From Desulfuromonas sp964536375 (GTDB taxonomy: Bacteria > Desulfobacterota > Desulfuromonadia > Desulfuromonadales > Desulfuromonadaceae), in the NCBI GenBank assembly GCA_964536375.1, contig CAZHXF010000009.1, positions 1-64,000 on the forward strand: a stretch of DNA of 64,000 bases, written 5' to 3'. The notes under the pieces were generated by a model. That model did no database searches. It was not told the DNA's origin and saw only the letters and a list, made by a program, of their open reading frames with translations. How positions within the stretch are numbered: the stretch's first letter is position 1; every line of letters starts with the position of its first letter. Positions 51,446-60,457 of this stretch are shown here, in pieces. Position numbers and translations under genes: made by a program.

Positions 51446-52724
51446 CATTATAGTGTGGATGACCGCTATCCTCCTAGTACCATGCTATCTTATTCGTGGT
51501 CTGCTTCAGGGTAAGGTGCGTCGTGGCATTCGCGAACGGTTGGGTTTTTTTGACCGCCGCCGGTTCTTGTCTTTTGCCGGCAAGCAGGTTTTCTGGATTC
51601 ATGCTGTATCGGTTGGAGAAACGCGGGCAGCAATGCCATTAATAAAGGCGCTGCGTAAGGCGTATCCGCAGGCTATCTTGCTGTTGTCTAATGTTACTGA
51701 GACTGGTCATGCAATTGCCAGTGAAATAAAAGATATCGACCAAACTATCTTTTTCCCCCTGGATGCATCATGGGTGGTCAAGCGTGTATTACGGCGGATA
51801 AACCCTGATCAGGTATTAATTGTTGAAACCGAGCTGTGGCCGAATTTTATTCGTTATTGCCATAAACTACAGATACCCATTCAGTTGGTAAATGGGCGTA
51901 TTTCTGATCGCTCTTTCCCGCGTTATCTGCGGGTTAAGCGTTTCCTTGCCCCAATACTGCAACAGTTGGGTGGTTTCTGTATGCAGTCACCGATTGATGC
52001 AGGTCGGATTGCCCAGTTGGGTGCTCCAGAGAGACTTATCACCGTTACCGGTAATCTTAAATTTGATATGGAATCCACTTTGCCCCCGGATATGTCGGAT
52101 GAAAGTCTGCGCCAGCAATTTTGCTTGTGCGCTGAATCTCCGGTTTTGGTTGCTGGTAGTACCCACCGTAATGAAGATGAACTTCTGGTCGATGTATTTA
52201 AACAATTGCTGCGCCAGAGCCCAGAATTAATATTGATCTTAGTGCCGCGCCATCCAGAACGCTGTAAAGCAGTTGGTGAGATGTTGACCGAGAGAAACCA
52301 AGTGTGGCGGTTGCGTTCGCAACAGTCCCACAGTGGAGGACAACAACTTAATGGTGGTGGTGTACTGTTGGTCGATAGTATGGGGGAGATGCTTAGTTTT
52401 TACGCAGTTGCCCAGATAGTATTTGTCGGTGGGAGCCTGGTTGCTGTTGGTGGACATAACATCCTTGAGGCAGCGTTGGTAAAAAAACCGGTACTGTTTG
52501 GTCCGTATATGCACAATTTTCGTGAGATTGCCAGCTTGGTTGAGCGCGCCCAAGGAGTCGGCAAAGTGGCAGATGCTGATGAGTTGTATCTGGTGCTAAA
52601 TTCCCTGTTGCCTGAGGTGCAGCGCTGTCGCAATATGGGGGAAAAAGGTTGGGAACTGTTGCAGCAAAATGTTGGAGCTAGTCAAAAAACGTTGCGTGAG
52701 ATCACCCGGTGCCGACTCAATTAG
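51426..52724 (+). CDS. waaA: 3-deoxy-D-manno-octulosonic acid (Kdo) transferase
   Basis: It adds Kdo from CMP-Kdo to the lipid A precursor at the inner membrane. An N-terminal membrane anchor (MVYLLYDIIVWMTAILLVPCYLIRG) is followed by the catalytic base region WIHAVSVGETRAAMPL with E65. Further family motifs are VETELWPNFIRYCH, NGRISDRSFPRYLR, VLVAGSTHRNEDELL, VPRHPERC and FVGGSLVAVGGHNILEAAL. The length of 432 is normal. It overlaps both neighbours slightly, so translation is probably coupled through DUF374-waaA-lpxK. Whether it adds one or two Kdo residues cannot be read here. Confidence 0.96.
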   Translation: MVYLLYDIIVWMTAILLVPCYLIRGLLQGKVRRGIRERLGFFDRRRFLSFAGKQVFWIHAVSVGETRAAMPLIKALRKAYPQAILLLSNVTETGHAIASEIKDIDQTIFFPLDASWVVKRVLRRINPDQVLIVETELWPNFIRYCHKLQIPIQLVNGRISDRSFPRYLRVKRFLAPILQQLGGFCMQSPIDAGRIAQLGAPERLITVTGNLKFDMESTLPPDMSDESLRQQFCLCAESPVLVAGSTHRNEDELLVDVFKQLLRQSPELILILVPRHPERCKAVGEMLTERNQVWRLRSQQSHSGGQQLNGGGVLLVDSMGEMLSFYAVAQIVFVGGSLVAVGGHNILEAALVKKPVLFGPYMHNFREIASLVERAQGVGKVADADELYLVLNSLLPEVQRCRNMGEKGWELLQQNVGASQKTLREITRCRLN

Positions 52725-53776
52725 CTCTATATTACCGCCAGCTGGCGACACAGGGGGCGCAGTCCATAGGTGATGTGTTGTTACTGTGTCTGCTGATCCC
52801 TTTGGGTTGGATATATGGAACAATAAATTCAGTACGTGCCTGGTTGTATCGCCAAGGTTGGTTGTCTAGCTATCGCAGCCCTGTCCCGGTTGTATCAGTT
52901 GGCAATATCGCCGTTGGTGGTACGGGTAAGACGCCACTGGTAGATTATTTATTACGTCTGCAATTGGCGCACGGGCGCACAGTGGCAGTGGTCAGTCGCG
53001 GTTATGGTGGCGAAAAAGGTGCTGCAGCCCGCGTTGTCTGCGCCGGTAATGGTCCATTGCTTACCCCACAGCAGTGCGGTGATGAGCCATATTTGCTGGC
53101 TATACGCAACCCACAAACGGTGATAATTGTAGCGCCACAGCGTGCAGCAGGTATCCGCTACGCATTGCAAAATTTTGCTATTGATCTGGTGTTACTTGAT
53201 GATGGTTATCAACATCTTGCGGTACAGCGTGATTTAGATCTGCTGTTGCTGGATAGCCGCCATCCCTTTGGTAATGGTCATGTGTTGCCAGCCGGGTTGT
53301 TGCGTGAATTTCCTCTGGCTTTGCAGCGCGCTGATATGGTTGTCATGACACGCTATGCCAATCAAGAGGTGCCGAAGCGGTGTAGCGCCAAGCCTTTGGT
53401 GTATGCCCGTCAAAGTTTAGCTGAACAAGCTTACAGCTTGAGCGGGAGCGATTATACGGTGGCTACATTAAAAAATAGTCGTTGCGTGGCGTTTGCCGGG
53501 ATCGCCAATCCGGACGATTTTTTCTCAGCCTTGACAGATTTGGGAATCACCTTGCACGCCAGTTTGCCGTTAACCGATCACTGTAGTTATTCTCCGGCAA
53601 TAATTCAGCAAATTAGTGCATTGGCTGCAGATGCCGATATCTTGCTGACTACCGAAAAAGATGCTGTCAAGTTGTCTGCCGCGTGTTTTGCTGTGCCATG
53701 TTGTGCGGTGCCGTTGAAATTTGAACTTGTTGCCAGTGAATTGTTGGAACAGCGCATAGAAGCGCTGTTTAACTAA
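52709..53776 (+). CDS. lpxK: Tetraacyldisaccharide 4'-kinase
   Basis: It phosphorylates the 4' position of the lipid A disaccharide. An N-terminal membrane helix (about 20-40) is followed by PVVSVGNIAVGGTGKTPLVDYL, a P-loop, then SRGYGGEKG, GDEPYLLA and LLDDGYQHLAVQRDLDLLLLD. The late LLTTEKDAVKL element is also diagnostic. The length is 355. A GTG start overlaps waaA by 16 nt. Confidence 0.96.
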   Translation: MPTQLALYYRQLATQGAQSIGDVLLLCLLIPLGWIYGTINSVRAWLYRQGWLSSYRSPVPVVSVGNIAVGGTGKTPLVDYLLRLQLAHGRTVAVVSRGYGGEKGAAARVVCAGNGPLLTPQQCGDEPYLLAIRNPQTVIIVAPQRAAGIRYALQNFAIDLVLLDDGYQHLAVQRDLDLLLLDSRHPFGNGHVLPAGLLREFPLALQRADMVVMTRYANQEVPKRCSAKPLVYARQSLAEQAYSLSGSDYTVATLKNSRCVAFAGIANPDDFFSALTDLGITLHASLPLTDHCSYSPAIIQQISALAADADILLTTEKDAVKLSAACFAVPCCAVPLKFELVASELLEQRIEALFN

Positions 53777-53830
53777 GTTGGCAATTGTGAGTAATGTTCT
53801 GGCTTGTTGTTGCCAGGTGGAGGAATTGTT

Positions 53831-54001
53831 ATGCAGTTAACGAAGCAACTTATAGATGTGCTGGTGTGCCCAAAATGTAAGGGCAAATTAGAGGTTATTC
53901 CGGACGCAGTGCTCAGATGTAACAGCTGCCAGCTTGATTACCCCGTGCGTGATGGCGTGCCAATAATGCTTATAGATGAAGCTGTGCCGGTGCAAGGATA
54001 A
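53831..54001 (+). CDS. Trm112-family small zinc-ribbon-like protein (YcaR-like)
   Basis: A 56-residue protein with four cysteines in two pairs, C13-x2-C16 and C30-x2-C33, expected to bind zinc, and the family stretch LIDVLVCPKCKGKLE followed by YPVRDGVPIML. In E. coli the homologue YcaR lies near lpxK and kdsB, so the association with lipid A genes is conserved, but its function is not known. The start is set by GGAGGAA 6-7 nt upstream; the open frame extends to 53804 without support. Confidence 0.9.
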   Translation: MQLTKQLIDVLVCPKCKGKLEVIPDAVLRCNSCQLDYPVRDGVPIMLIDEAVPVQG

Positions 54002-54008
54002 CTAGCAA

Positions 54009-55040
54009 TTGAAGCAATTAGGTAATAAACATTTACACAAAATTCTGGTGCGTGCCACCAATTGGCTAGGGGACGCGGTGATGACTACACCGGCACTGGT
54101 CGGATTGCGTAGCCATTATCCTGACGCCGAAATTGTATTGCTGGCTAATCCGCTAGTCGCGCAGATGTTCAGTTGCCATCCCAGTATAGATCGGGTAATG
54201 GTTTATGATAAGCGCGGTGTCCACAAAGGCTTCAAAGGGTTCTGGCGTATGGTAAACGAGTTGCGTCGGCAACATTTTGATGGGGCCGTTTTGTTGCAAA
54301 ATGCCATCGAATCAGCACTGCTGGCTATTTGTGCTGGTATACCTTGCCGGGCAGGTTATACCACCGACGGACGCCGCTTATTGTTGAATTATCCGGTTAC
54401 TGTCAGCCGCGCCGATAAACTGCTACATCACACTGTATATTATCGTCAACTGTTACTGCGTTTGGGTATCAGCGCTGCGGATGTGCCGGTGTCCCTGGCC
54501 TGTAGTGAGGCGGAGCACAAGTGGGCGACTGAGCTGCTCGCTGACGAAAACGTTATTGCGATTAATCCCGGGGCTGCATACGGTTCAGCGAAACGGTGGT
54601 TACCAGAGCGTTTTGCCGAAGTTGCTGATACTTTGGCTGGTCGTTATGGGGCAAAAATCGTCTTAACTGGTGGTCCAGGTGAACGGGAGATCGGCGATGA
54701 CATAGCCCAGGCAATGCATGCTCCGGTGCTGAATATGGTGGCTCAGACCAGTGTGCGTCAGATGATGGCATTGCTGGCGCATAGTCGCCTGCTGGTTTCT
54801 AATGATTCCGGTCCTATGCATGTTGCTTCGGCTTTCTCCGTGCCTATAGTGGCAGTTTTTGGTTCCACAGATCATACTACCACCTGCCCAGCTTCTGGAA
54901 ATGTTAGAATTGTGCGCAAACCGACAGATTGTGCTCCATGCTTGTTGCGCCAATGCCCGACCGATCATCGCTGTATGACGGCGATAACTGCCGCCGATGT
55001 TATTCAAGCGGCTACTGAGTTGTTAGATTGCCAGCAATGA
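54009..55040 (+). CDS. waaF: ADP-heptose:LPS heptosyltransferase II
   Basis: A GT9 transferase that adds the second heptose of the inner core. The N-terminal VRATNWLGDAVMTTPAL is the WaaF signature. It continues with NPGAAYGSAKRWLPERFAEVADTL, GGPGEREIGDDIA, SNDSGPMHVASAFSVPIVAVFGSTDHTTTCP and a late C-rich CAPCLLRQCPTDHRCM. The length is 343. No ATG fits the N-terminus; the start is a TTG with AAGGATAA about 8 nt upstream. It overlaps waaC by 4 nt. Confidence 0.93.
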   Translation: MKQLGNKHLHKILVRATNWLGDAVMTTPALVGLRSHYPDAEIVLLANPLVAQMFSCHPSIDRVMVYDKRGVHKGFKGFWRMVNELRRQHFDGAVLLQNAIESALLAICAGIPCRAGYTTDGRRLLLNYPVTVSRADKLLHHTVYYRQLLLRLGISAADVPVSLACSEAEHKWATELLADENVIAINPGAAYGSAKRWLPERFAEVADTLAGRYGAKIVLTGGPGEREIGDDIAQAMHAPVLNMVAQTSVRQMMALLAHSRLLVSNDSGPMHVASAFSVPIVAVFGSTDHTTTCPASGNVRIVRKPTDCAPCLLRQCPTDHRCMTAITAADVIQAATELLDCQQ

Positions 55041-56074
55041 AAATCCTGATCATTAAAGTAAGCGCTCTCGGTGATGTGGTTCACGCCTTGCCGATTTTGC
55101 CCTATATCCATAGCAGTGGCACTGAGTGTGAAATCGACTGGTTGGTTGAGGAGAGTTTTGCCGCACTGCTTGATGGTCATCCGATGATAGCTAACGTAAT
55201 TCCAATTCAGACCAAGCGCTGGCGCCAGTTACCATTATTGTCCATGTTGGCACAGGTGTGGAGTTTTACCAAAAGATTACGCCAGCAAAAGTATGATTTG
55301 GTTTTCGATTTACAGGGTAATAGTAAAAGTGGACTTTTTACCCTGTTAAGTCGTGGGTATAAGAAATATGGTTTTGACCGCAGTCAGGTGCGCGAGTGGC
55401 CTAACCTATTGGCTACAAGCGACAAGGTTACCCTTACGGCTAACGATCATCATGTGAGCAAGCGCTCCATGGCGGTGGTGCGTGCCGCTTTGCCGCATGG
55501 TGCTAGTACTTGCGAGGTTGGTCCATTACATGTTGTGCCAGAGGCGGATAAGCATGTCAAACGGCAGTTGGATCAGCTCAATCTGTCACAAAAAAAAATG
55601 CTAGTGTTACATTATGGCACGACATGGGACACCAAACTGTGGAGTTTGGCATGTTGGCAACAGTTGGCGCAGTTGTTGGTGGAGCGCACAGATTTGCTGC
55701 TGATTTTAACCTGGGGTAACGAACAGGAGTTGGTCGCCGCTACTGTGATTCAGCAGGCAACACAGGGGCAGGCGATTATCTGGCCGCGCGGTACGTTGCC
55801 TCAACTGGTGGCTTTGCTGGCAAGAGCCGATCTGGTGGTGGGTTGCGATACCGGTCCTGTGCATATCGCAGCAGCTTTAGGGACGGCTACAGTGTCAATA
55901 TTCCGAGTCACCGATGCTGAGCGCAATGGTCCGCAAGGTGATAACCACCGGCGGCTGCAAAGTCCGCTGTCCTGTGCCAAATGTTTGCGCAAACAGTGTG
56001 ATAAAGATGCGCAGTGTGCCTGCTCGATTCCGGTGGATCAAGTCTATCAGGCGATTACCCAATTGATCGATTGA
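55037..56074 (+). CDS. waaC: ADP-heptose:LPS heptosyltransferase I
   Basis: A GT9 transferase that adds the first heptose to Kdo. The N-terminus MKILIIKVSALGDVVHALPIL is typical of WaaC (K/R-x-SALGD). Later motifs are FDLQGNSKSGLF, LHYGTTWDTKLW and VGCDTGPVHIAAALGTATVSIFRVTDAERNGP. A final Cys-rich stretch CAKCLRKQCDKDAQCAC is present. The start ATG 55037 overlaps the waaF stop as ATGA; a TTG three codons earlier is not needed. The length is 345. Confidence 0.93.
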   Translation: MKILIIKVSALGDVVHALPILPYIHSSGTECEIDWLVEESFAALLDGHPMIANVIPIQTKRWRQLPLLSMLAQVWSFTKRLRQQKYDLVFDLQGNSKSGLFTLLSRGYKKYGFDRSQVREWPNLLATSDKVTLTANDHHVSKRSMAVVRAALPHGASTCEVGPLHVVPEADKHVKRQLDQLNLSQKKMLVLHYGTTWDTKLWSLACWQQLAQLLVERTDLLLILTWGNEQELVAATVIQQATQGQAIIWPRGTLPQLVALLARADLVVGCDTGPVHIAAALGTATVSIFRVTDAERNGPQGDNHRRLQSPLSCAKCLRKQCDKDAQCACSIPVDQVYQAITQLID

Positions 56075-56084
56075 GAAATAGTTG

Positions 56085-56105
56085 CCATCCTAAAATTCCG
56101 GATGG
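56085..56105 (+). terminator. Weak hairpin after waaC
   Basis: CCATCC (56085-56090) pairs with GGATGG (56100-56105) around a 9-nt loop, 10 bp after the waaC stop. The following sequence is T-rich (GTTGTTTCTGTTTTG) but without a clean T-run. It may reduce readthrough into gmhA, which lies after a 96-bp gap; it is not a strong terminator. Confidence 0.25.
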
Positions 56106-56170
56106 TACGGTGTTGTTTCTGTTTTGAAAATAGCTAGTGCCGGACAGAAACTAAACAAGGAGATACTCTG

Positions 56171-56746
56171 ATGCAAACACGTATTTACCAGCATATCCGG
56201 AGCCATATTGAAGTGTTTGAGCGGGTGTTTCTGCCGATGACTGCTGATGTAGAACGCTGCGCCCAGCTGATGTGTGCGGTTTTGCAAGGTGGTAACAAAA
56301 TTCTGGTAATGGGCAATGGCGGTTCAGCGGCTGATGCCCAACATCTGGCAGCAGAGTTGGTGGGGCGCTTTCTGAAAAATCGTGCAGCGTTGCCAGCTAT
56401 TGCTTTGACTACAGATAGCTCTATTCTGACGGCAGTTGCCAACGATTTTGGTTATGATCAGGTATTCAGTCGCCAGGTGGAAGCCTTGGCACAGGCTGGT
56501 GATTTAGTGATCGGTATTTCCACCAGTGGCAACTCTCCCAATGTTGTTAAGGCCATTGATGTGGCACGAGAACGGGGTTGTCGCACGGTGGCTTTTACCG
56601 GACGCGATGGCGGTGCCATGGCGCAACGTGTTGATTTGAGTCTGACGGTTGGCGTGGATGAAACGCCGCGCATTCAGGAAGTGCATTTGACCATCATCCA
56701 TATCCTGTGTGATCTGGTTGAACAAGAGTTGTTTGGCGAGGATTAA
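56171..56746 (+). CDS. gmhA: Sedoheptulose-7-phosphate isomerase
   Basis: It converts sedoheptulose 7-phosphate to D-glycero-D-manno-heptose 7-phosphate, the first step of heptose precursor synthesis for WaaC and WaaF. The SIS domain has VMGNGGSAADAQHLAAELVGRF, GISTSGNSPNVVKAIDVA and a late EVHLTIIHILCDLVEQ. The length of 191 is standard. AAGGAGA precedes the ATG at good spacing. hldE and gmhB, needed to finish ADP-heptose, are not in the window. Confidence 0.96.
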   Translation: MQTRIYQHIRSHIEVFERVFLPMTADVERCAQLMCAVLQGGNKILVMGNGGSAADAQHLAAELVGRFLKNRAALPAIALTTDSSILTAVANDFGYDQVFSRQVEALAQAGDLVIGISTSGNSPNVVKAIDVARERGCRTVAFTGRDGGAMAQRVDLSLTVGVDETPRIQEVHLTIIHILCDLVEQELFGED

Positions 56747-56747
56747 C

Positions 56748-57395
56748 ATGGAGAAGGTCTCAAGTACAGAATATGCTGAACTGGTGTCGAGTTGCTCTAT
56801 TTTGGAGCAGGATGGCTACGGAGCAAAAGTTCTGTTCAATAATAGTGGGCAGATAATAAAGATTTTCCGCCGCAAACGGTTGTTGTCTGGGGCGCTGTTT
56901 TTCCCCTATGCCCAGCGTTTTGTCGCCAATGCCCAGCGCTTGCAACGCCTCGTTGTCCCAACCATTGATGTTGTCAAACTTGGACACTGTGACAACCCTA
57001 AGCGTGATTTGGTGTGGTATCAGCTTCTGGTTGGAGTTACTTTGCGTGATTATTGTCAGACCCATGGTGCTAGGTCGATAGTAGATATTTTAGCTCAGTT
57101 TATCGCCGCCTTACATCACAAGGGGATATTGTTTCGTTCCGTACATTGGGGCAATATTATTGTATCTGAAGAGTCAACTTTGGGATTAATTGATATTGCT
57201 GATATCCGTTTTTATCGTAGCGCGTTAACTCTCAAACAGCGACAGCGTAACTTCCGTCATATGCTGCGCTACACTATAGACAGAAAATTCTTCGCCGAAG
57301 TAGCCGTAGACTTCTGGTCGAGTTATGCTGCCGCGGCAAATTTAACTCCTGTCCAGATTCAATCCTTACAGCGGCTTGCTGCTGAACAACAATAG
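56748..57395 (+). CDS. Small kinase-like LPS core protein (Pseudomonas toluene-tolerance protein family)
   Basis: A 215-residue protein resembling a shortened Kdo/WaaP-type kinase. It recalls the toluene-tolerance-type proteins found in Pseudomonas LPS core loci. K38 (IIKIFRRKRLLSGALFFPYAQRF) is in the ATP-Lys position. The catalytic-loop-like GILFRSVHWGNIIV has H133 and N136, and LIDIADIRFY supplies D149 and D152. The usual HRD Asp is missing (RSVHWGN), so activity is uncertain. ATG 56748 has GAGGATTAAC at 7 nt, just after gmhA; the longer frame from 56709 overlaps gmhA without support. It lies between gmhA and waaG. Confidence 0.7.
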   Translation: MEKVSSTEYAELVSSCSILEQDGYGAKVLFNNSGQIIKIFRRKRLLSGALFFPYAQRFVANAQRLQRLVVPTIDVVKLGHCDNPKRDLVWYQLLVGVTLRDYCQTHGARSIVDILAQFIAALHHKGILFRSVHWGNIIVSEESTLGLIDIADIRFYRSALTLKQRQRNFRHMLRYTIDRKFFAEVAVDFWSSYAAAANLTPVQIQSLQRLAAEQQ

Positions 57396-57414
57396 ATAAA
57401 ATGATGCAGGTATA

Positions 57415-58530
57415 ATGAAACTAGCTTTTGCACTTTTTAAGTATTTTCCCTACGGCGGTTTGCAACGTGATTGTATCAAGATCGCAGAAGAGTGTATTAA
57501 ACGTGGACACTCAGTTGATATATTCACCTTGCAAGCTGAAGGCGAGTTGCCCGATGGCATAACTCAGCATTTGTTGCCACAGAAGGCACAGCGTAACTAT
57601 AAACGCTATGAGAGCTTCGCTACGCAGGTGGCACAGTTGGTTAGCCACGGGCAGTATTCTGGCTTGATTGGCTTCAATAAAATGCCTAATCTCGATGTCT
57701 ATTACGCCGCAGATCCGTGTTTTGCGGCAAAAGTGGTAGCGCGCAATATCTTTTATCGTCACGCTGGGCGCAGCCGCAGCTTTGTTGCTGCCGAAGAAGC
57801 AGTTTTTGGCGCGCAGTCAAAAACCGAAATATTGCTTATTTCCGCGCGCGAACAACAAATATTTTCCCAACTCTATCAAACTGACGATAAGCGCATGCAT
57901 CTGTTGCCTCCGGGGATACAAAAAGATCGCCTGGCCGGGGCAGATTATCAGCAACGGCGCACGCACAAACGTCACGAATTAGGTGTTGATACACCAGATA
58001 TAATGTTGTTGATGGTTGGCTCTGGTTTTAAAACTAAAGGGTTAGATCGCAGTCTATTAGCTATCGCGGCGTTGCCCGAGGCTGTGCGTAAGCGCGTAAA
58101 GCTGTTTGTTGTGGGGCAGGACAATATCAAACCATTTAAACGTATGGCTAAGTCGTTAGGATTAAGCGAACAGTTTTATTTTCTTGGTGGTCGCGCTGAT
58201 GTGGCTGATCTATTATTTGCTGCCGATCTGTTATTGCATCCGGCATATAGAGAGAATACTGGAACCGTGCTCTTGGAGGCGATGGCAGCGCAGTTACCGT
58301 TACTGGTTTCCGGCGTGTGCGGGTACAGTTTTCATGTAGCGGCAGCTGAATGTGGGTCAGTTCTGCACGAGCCATTTAGTCAACAGGAGATGAATGCAAT
58401 TTTGGAACAGATGTTAGGTTCTTCACAGCGCGAAATGTGGCAAGAAAACGCCAGAAAATATATAGCCAATAATGATGTGTTGAGTATGCCGCAACGTGCA
58501 GTTGATATTATTGAGCAGGTGATTTCATGA
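57415..58530 (+). CDS. waaG: LPS core glucosyltransferase WaaG-type (GT4)
   Basis: A GT-B retaining glycosyltransferase that adds the first hexose to heptose II of the core. The N-terminal KLAFALFKYFPYGGLQRDCIKIAEECIKRGH is the WaaG signature. The central region has VGSGFKTKGLDRSLLAIAALPE. The nucleotide-sugar end reads HPAYRENTGTVLLEAMAAQLPLLVSGVCGY, with the EX7E-type acidic pair. The length is 371, near the E. coli 374. It overlaps waaP by 4 nt (ATGA). The exact sugar and acceptor are inferred from the family. Confidence 0.92.
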   Translation: MKLAFALFKYFPYGGLQRDCIKIAEECIKRGHSVDIFTLQAEGELPDGITQHLLPQKAQRNYKRYESFATQVAQLVSHGQYSGLIGFNKMPNLDVYYAADPCFAAKVVARNIFYRHAGRSRSFVAAEEAVFGAQSKTEILLISAREQQIFSQLYQTDDKRMHLLPPGIQKDRLAGADYQQRRTHKRHELGVDTPDIMLLMVGSGFKTKGLDRSLLAIAALPEAVRKRVKLFVVGQDNIKPFKRMAKSLGLSEQFYFLGGRADVADLLFAADLLLHPAYRENTGTVLLEAMAAQLPLLVSGVCGYSFHVAAAECGSVLHEPFSQQEMNAILEQMLGSSQREMWQENARKYIANNDVLSMPQRAVDIIEQVIS

Positions 58531-59330
58531 TAATTTTACCTGAAAGTTGGAAAAAAAACTGGCAAGGTAAAGATTTCTTTGCCCAGATATTTGCCTTGCA
58601 AGGCGATGAGTATCGCAATATGGATGGTCGGCGCACGCTACGTTTTGACATGCTGGGTAAAAGTTATTTTGCCAAAATGTATAGTGGTATCGGCTGGGGG
58701 CGTCTGTTAAAAAGCCTGCTTACTTTGCATAAGCCGCCGGTACTCTGTGCACGTAATGAGTGGCTAGCAATACAAAAATTGACAGATCTCGGGGTTAATA
58801 CCATGACCACTGTTGGTTACGGAGTGTGTGGAGCCAGCCCGGCGACAAAAAAATCTTTCTTAATTACTGCCGATTTGCAGGGGACACAAAGCCTGGAAGA
58901 CTTTTGCCGTAATTGGAAGAGCGAACCGCCAGATGTTCGTGTGAAGCGCGCTCTGATTAAAAAGATAGCAACGGTTACCCGTACCCTGCACGAAAATGGT
59001 ATCAATCATCGCGATTATTATTTGTGTCATTTTTTGCTGGATGTTTCAGCTGGCAAAGAGAATTTAACTACCCACAACCTGATACCGTATTTAATTGACC
59101 TGCATCGGGTACAGTTTCGTTCTAATGTACCAGAACGGTGGCGGGTGAAAGATCTTTCATCTCTGTATTTCTCTAGCTTGGAAATAGGGTTAACACGAAG
59201 AGATTGCTACCGTTTTATGTGTGAATATACGCAGCAGCCGCTACGCTGTATTTTCAATGACGGTATGTGGAGGAAGGTTGCTGATAAAGCATATGATTTA
59301 CAGCAGCGGTTTTACCGAAAGTATGTTTAA
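58527..59330 (+). CDS. waaP: LPS core heptose(I) kinase
   Basis: It phosphorylates heptose I of the inner core, which stabilises the outer membrane through divalent cations. The protein-kinase-like fold shows K50 (SYFAKMY) as the ATP lysine, the catalytic loop NHRDYYLCHFLL with D163, and LIDLHRVQ with D191 as metal ligand. The length of 267 matches WaaP. It is translationally coupled to waaG. It is the last plus-strand gene, and its stop codon directly abuts the stop of the convergent gene. Confidence 0.95.
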   Translation: MIILPESWKKNWQGKDFFAQIFALQGDEYRNMDGRRTLRFDMLGKSYFAKMYSGIGWGRLLKSLLTLHKPPVLCARNEWLAIQKLTDLGVNTMTTVGYGVCGASPATKKSFLITADLQGTQSLEDFCRNWKSEPPDVRVKRALIKKIATVTRTLHENGINHRDYYLCHFLLDVSAGKENLTTHNLIPYLIDLHRVQFRSNVPERWRVKDLSSLYFSSLEIGLTRRDCYRFMCEYTQQPLRCIFNDGMWRKVADKAYDLQQRFYRKYV

Positions 59331-60452
59331 TCAGCCAGTTGGTTGTTTGATGTTTTGTTGAGGTAGTGTACAAATCATAGCAATTGGGATCCAGAAAGCG
59401 AGCCAGGCGTGGCTAGGTCTGTTAAAAGGAATACTGCCATTTGTCATTAAGCATAGTCCCCCAAATAGCAGAATTAGTGCCCATAGCTGATATTCTTGGT
59501 GTTTGCTTCTAAGCCCCTTTTGAAGTGCGTATATATATAAGAATACAATTAAGCAAAATCCTATAAAACCTGTAAGGCGAAAGGTGTCGAGTATAAAATT
59601 ATGACTGTGGGTAAAGACGCAACCGTTGGGTAAATGTATTAAGGTCTTTTTCTGCATACCGATACCAAACCAGAAATTGTTAAGTCCATTGATGATGATT
59701 TCTTTCCATATGATATCTCTCATACTGACGTCTAATCCGCGTGAGAAGATCTTCGAAAAGATATCTGTTGTATAAAATAGCAGTAGAAAACCGCAACTCA
59801 TTATTGATGTATAAATCGCCATCTTTTTCAGGCTGTTACGCTTGAAGACAACAATGAGTAGTGAAGTGCACAGCAGTGCCAGTTGTGGACCACGGCTTTT
59901 GGTAATGAAAAGTGTCGCCAGCAACAAGGTGAACGCGCAGAAGAAAAGTATTGATTGTGCAAGTTTTTTTTCGTGCAAGGCATAAAATAATGCAATTATA
60001 GCGGTAATTCCGTAGACCATCCCAGTATCGATGGGATTGGTCAGACGGACGCCCAAGTTATGGTTCGGAAGGAGGAAAAGAGTGTGAATGCAGGCAAGTA
60101 TTATGCAACCTTTGAACAGCATCTTATGGTACTGGGCGTCAAAATATCCAGCAATCACCAATATTAGGGTGATCATTTCAAGGGCACGTTTAGAGTTATA
60201 CAAAAGATTTTCTATCGGTGAAATCGATTGTGCCCAGAGGGTGCTGGTCAGAATGTAAAGTATGAGGAGTAATGCCATACCGATTAACGGACGGTAAAAT
60301 GGACGAGGTTTGAGATGGAAATAAAGGATGATCACCAATGTTAGACCAAAACATAGATAGAACGGTGCTTTTGGGGAGGTGTCCAGAGGCCAGAGGTAAT
60401 AAGATAAAATGTAAATTGTAATTAAGGAAGTTGGTATTGTTTCTCTTTTCAA
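59331..60452 (-). CDS. O-antigen ligase/polymerase-type membrane protein (WaaL/Wzy family)
   Basis: A polytopic membrane protein of 373 residues with about ten to eleven hydrophobic segments and a larger periplasmic loop (about 255-290) holding GIGMQKKTLIHLPNGCVFTHSHNFILDTFRLTG. The conserved H in THSHNFILD and a preceding Arg-rich loop (FITKSRGPQLALL) are typical of WaaL/Wzy_C proteins. Ligases join O-antigen to lipid A-core and polymerases extend it; sequence alone cannot separate them, though proximity to waaG/waaP favours ligase. It is the last gene of the minus-strand block, 5 bp after the GT32 gene. Confidence 0.8.
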   Translation of the reverse strand: MKRETIPTSLITIYILSYYLWPLDTSPKAPFYLCFGLTLVIILYFHLKPRPFYRPLIGMALLLILYILTSTLWAQSISPIENLLYNSKRALEMITLILVIAGYFDAQYHKMLFKGCIILACIHTLFLLPNHNLGVRLTNPIDTGMVYGITAIIALFYALHEKKLAQSILFFCAFTLLLATLFITKSRGPQLALLCTSLLIVVFKRNSLKKMAIYTSIMSCGFLLLFYTTDIFSKIFSRGLDVSMRDIIWKEIIINGLNNFWFGIGMQKKTLIHLPNGCVFTHSHNFILDTFRLTGFIGFCLIVFLYIYALQKGLRSKHQEYQLWALILLFGGLCLMTNGSIPFNRPSHAWLAFWIPIAMICTLPQQNIKQPTG

Positions 60453-60457
60453 TGGAA

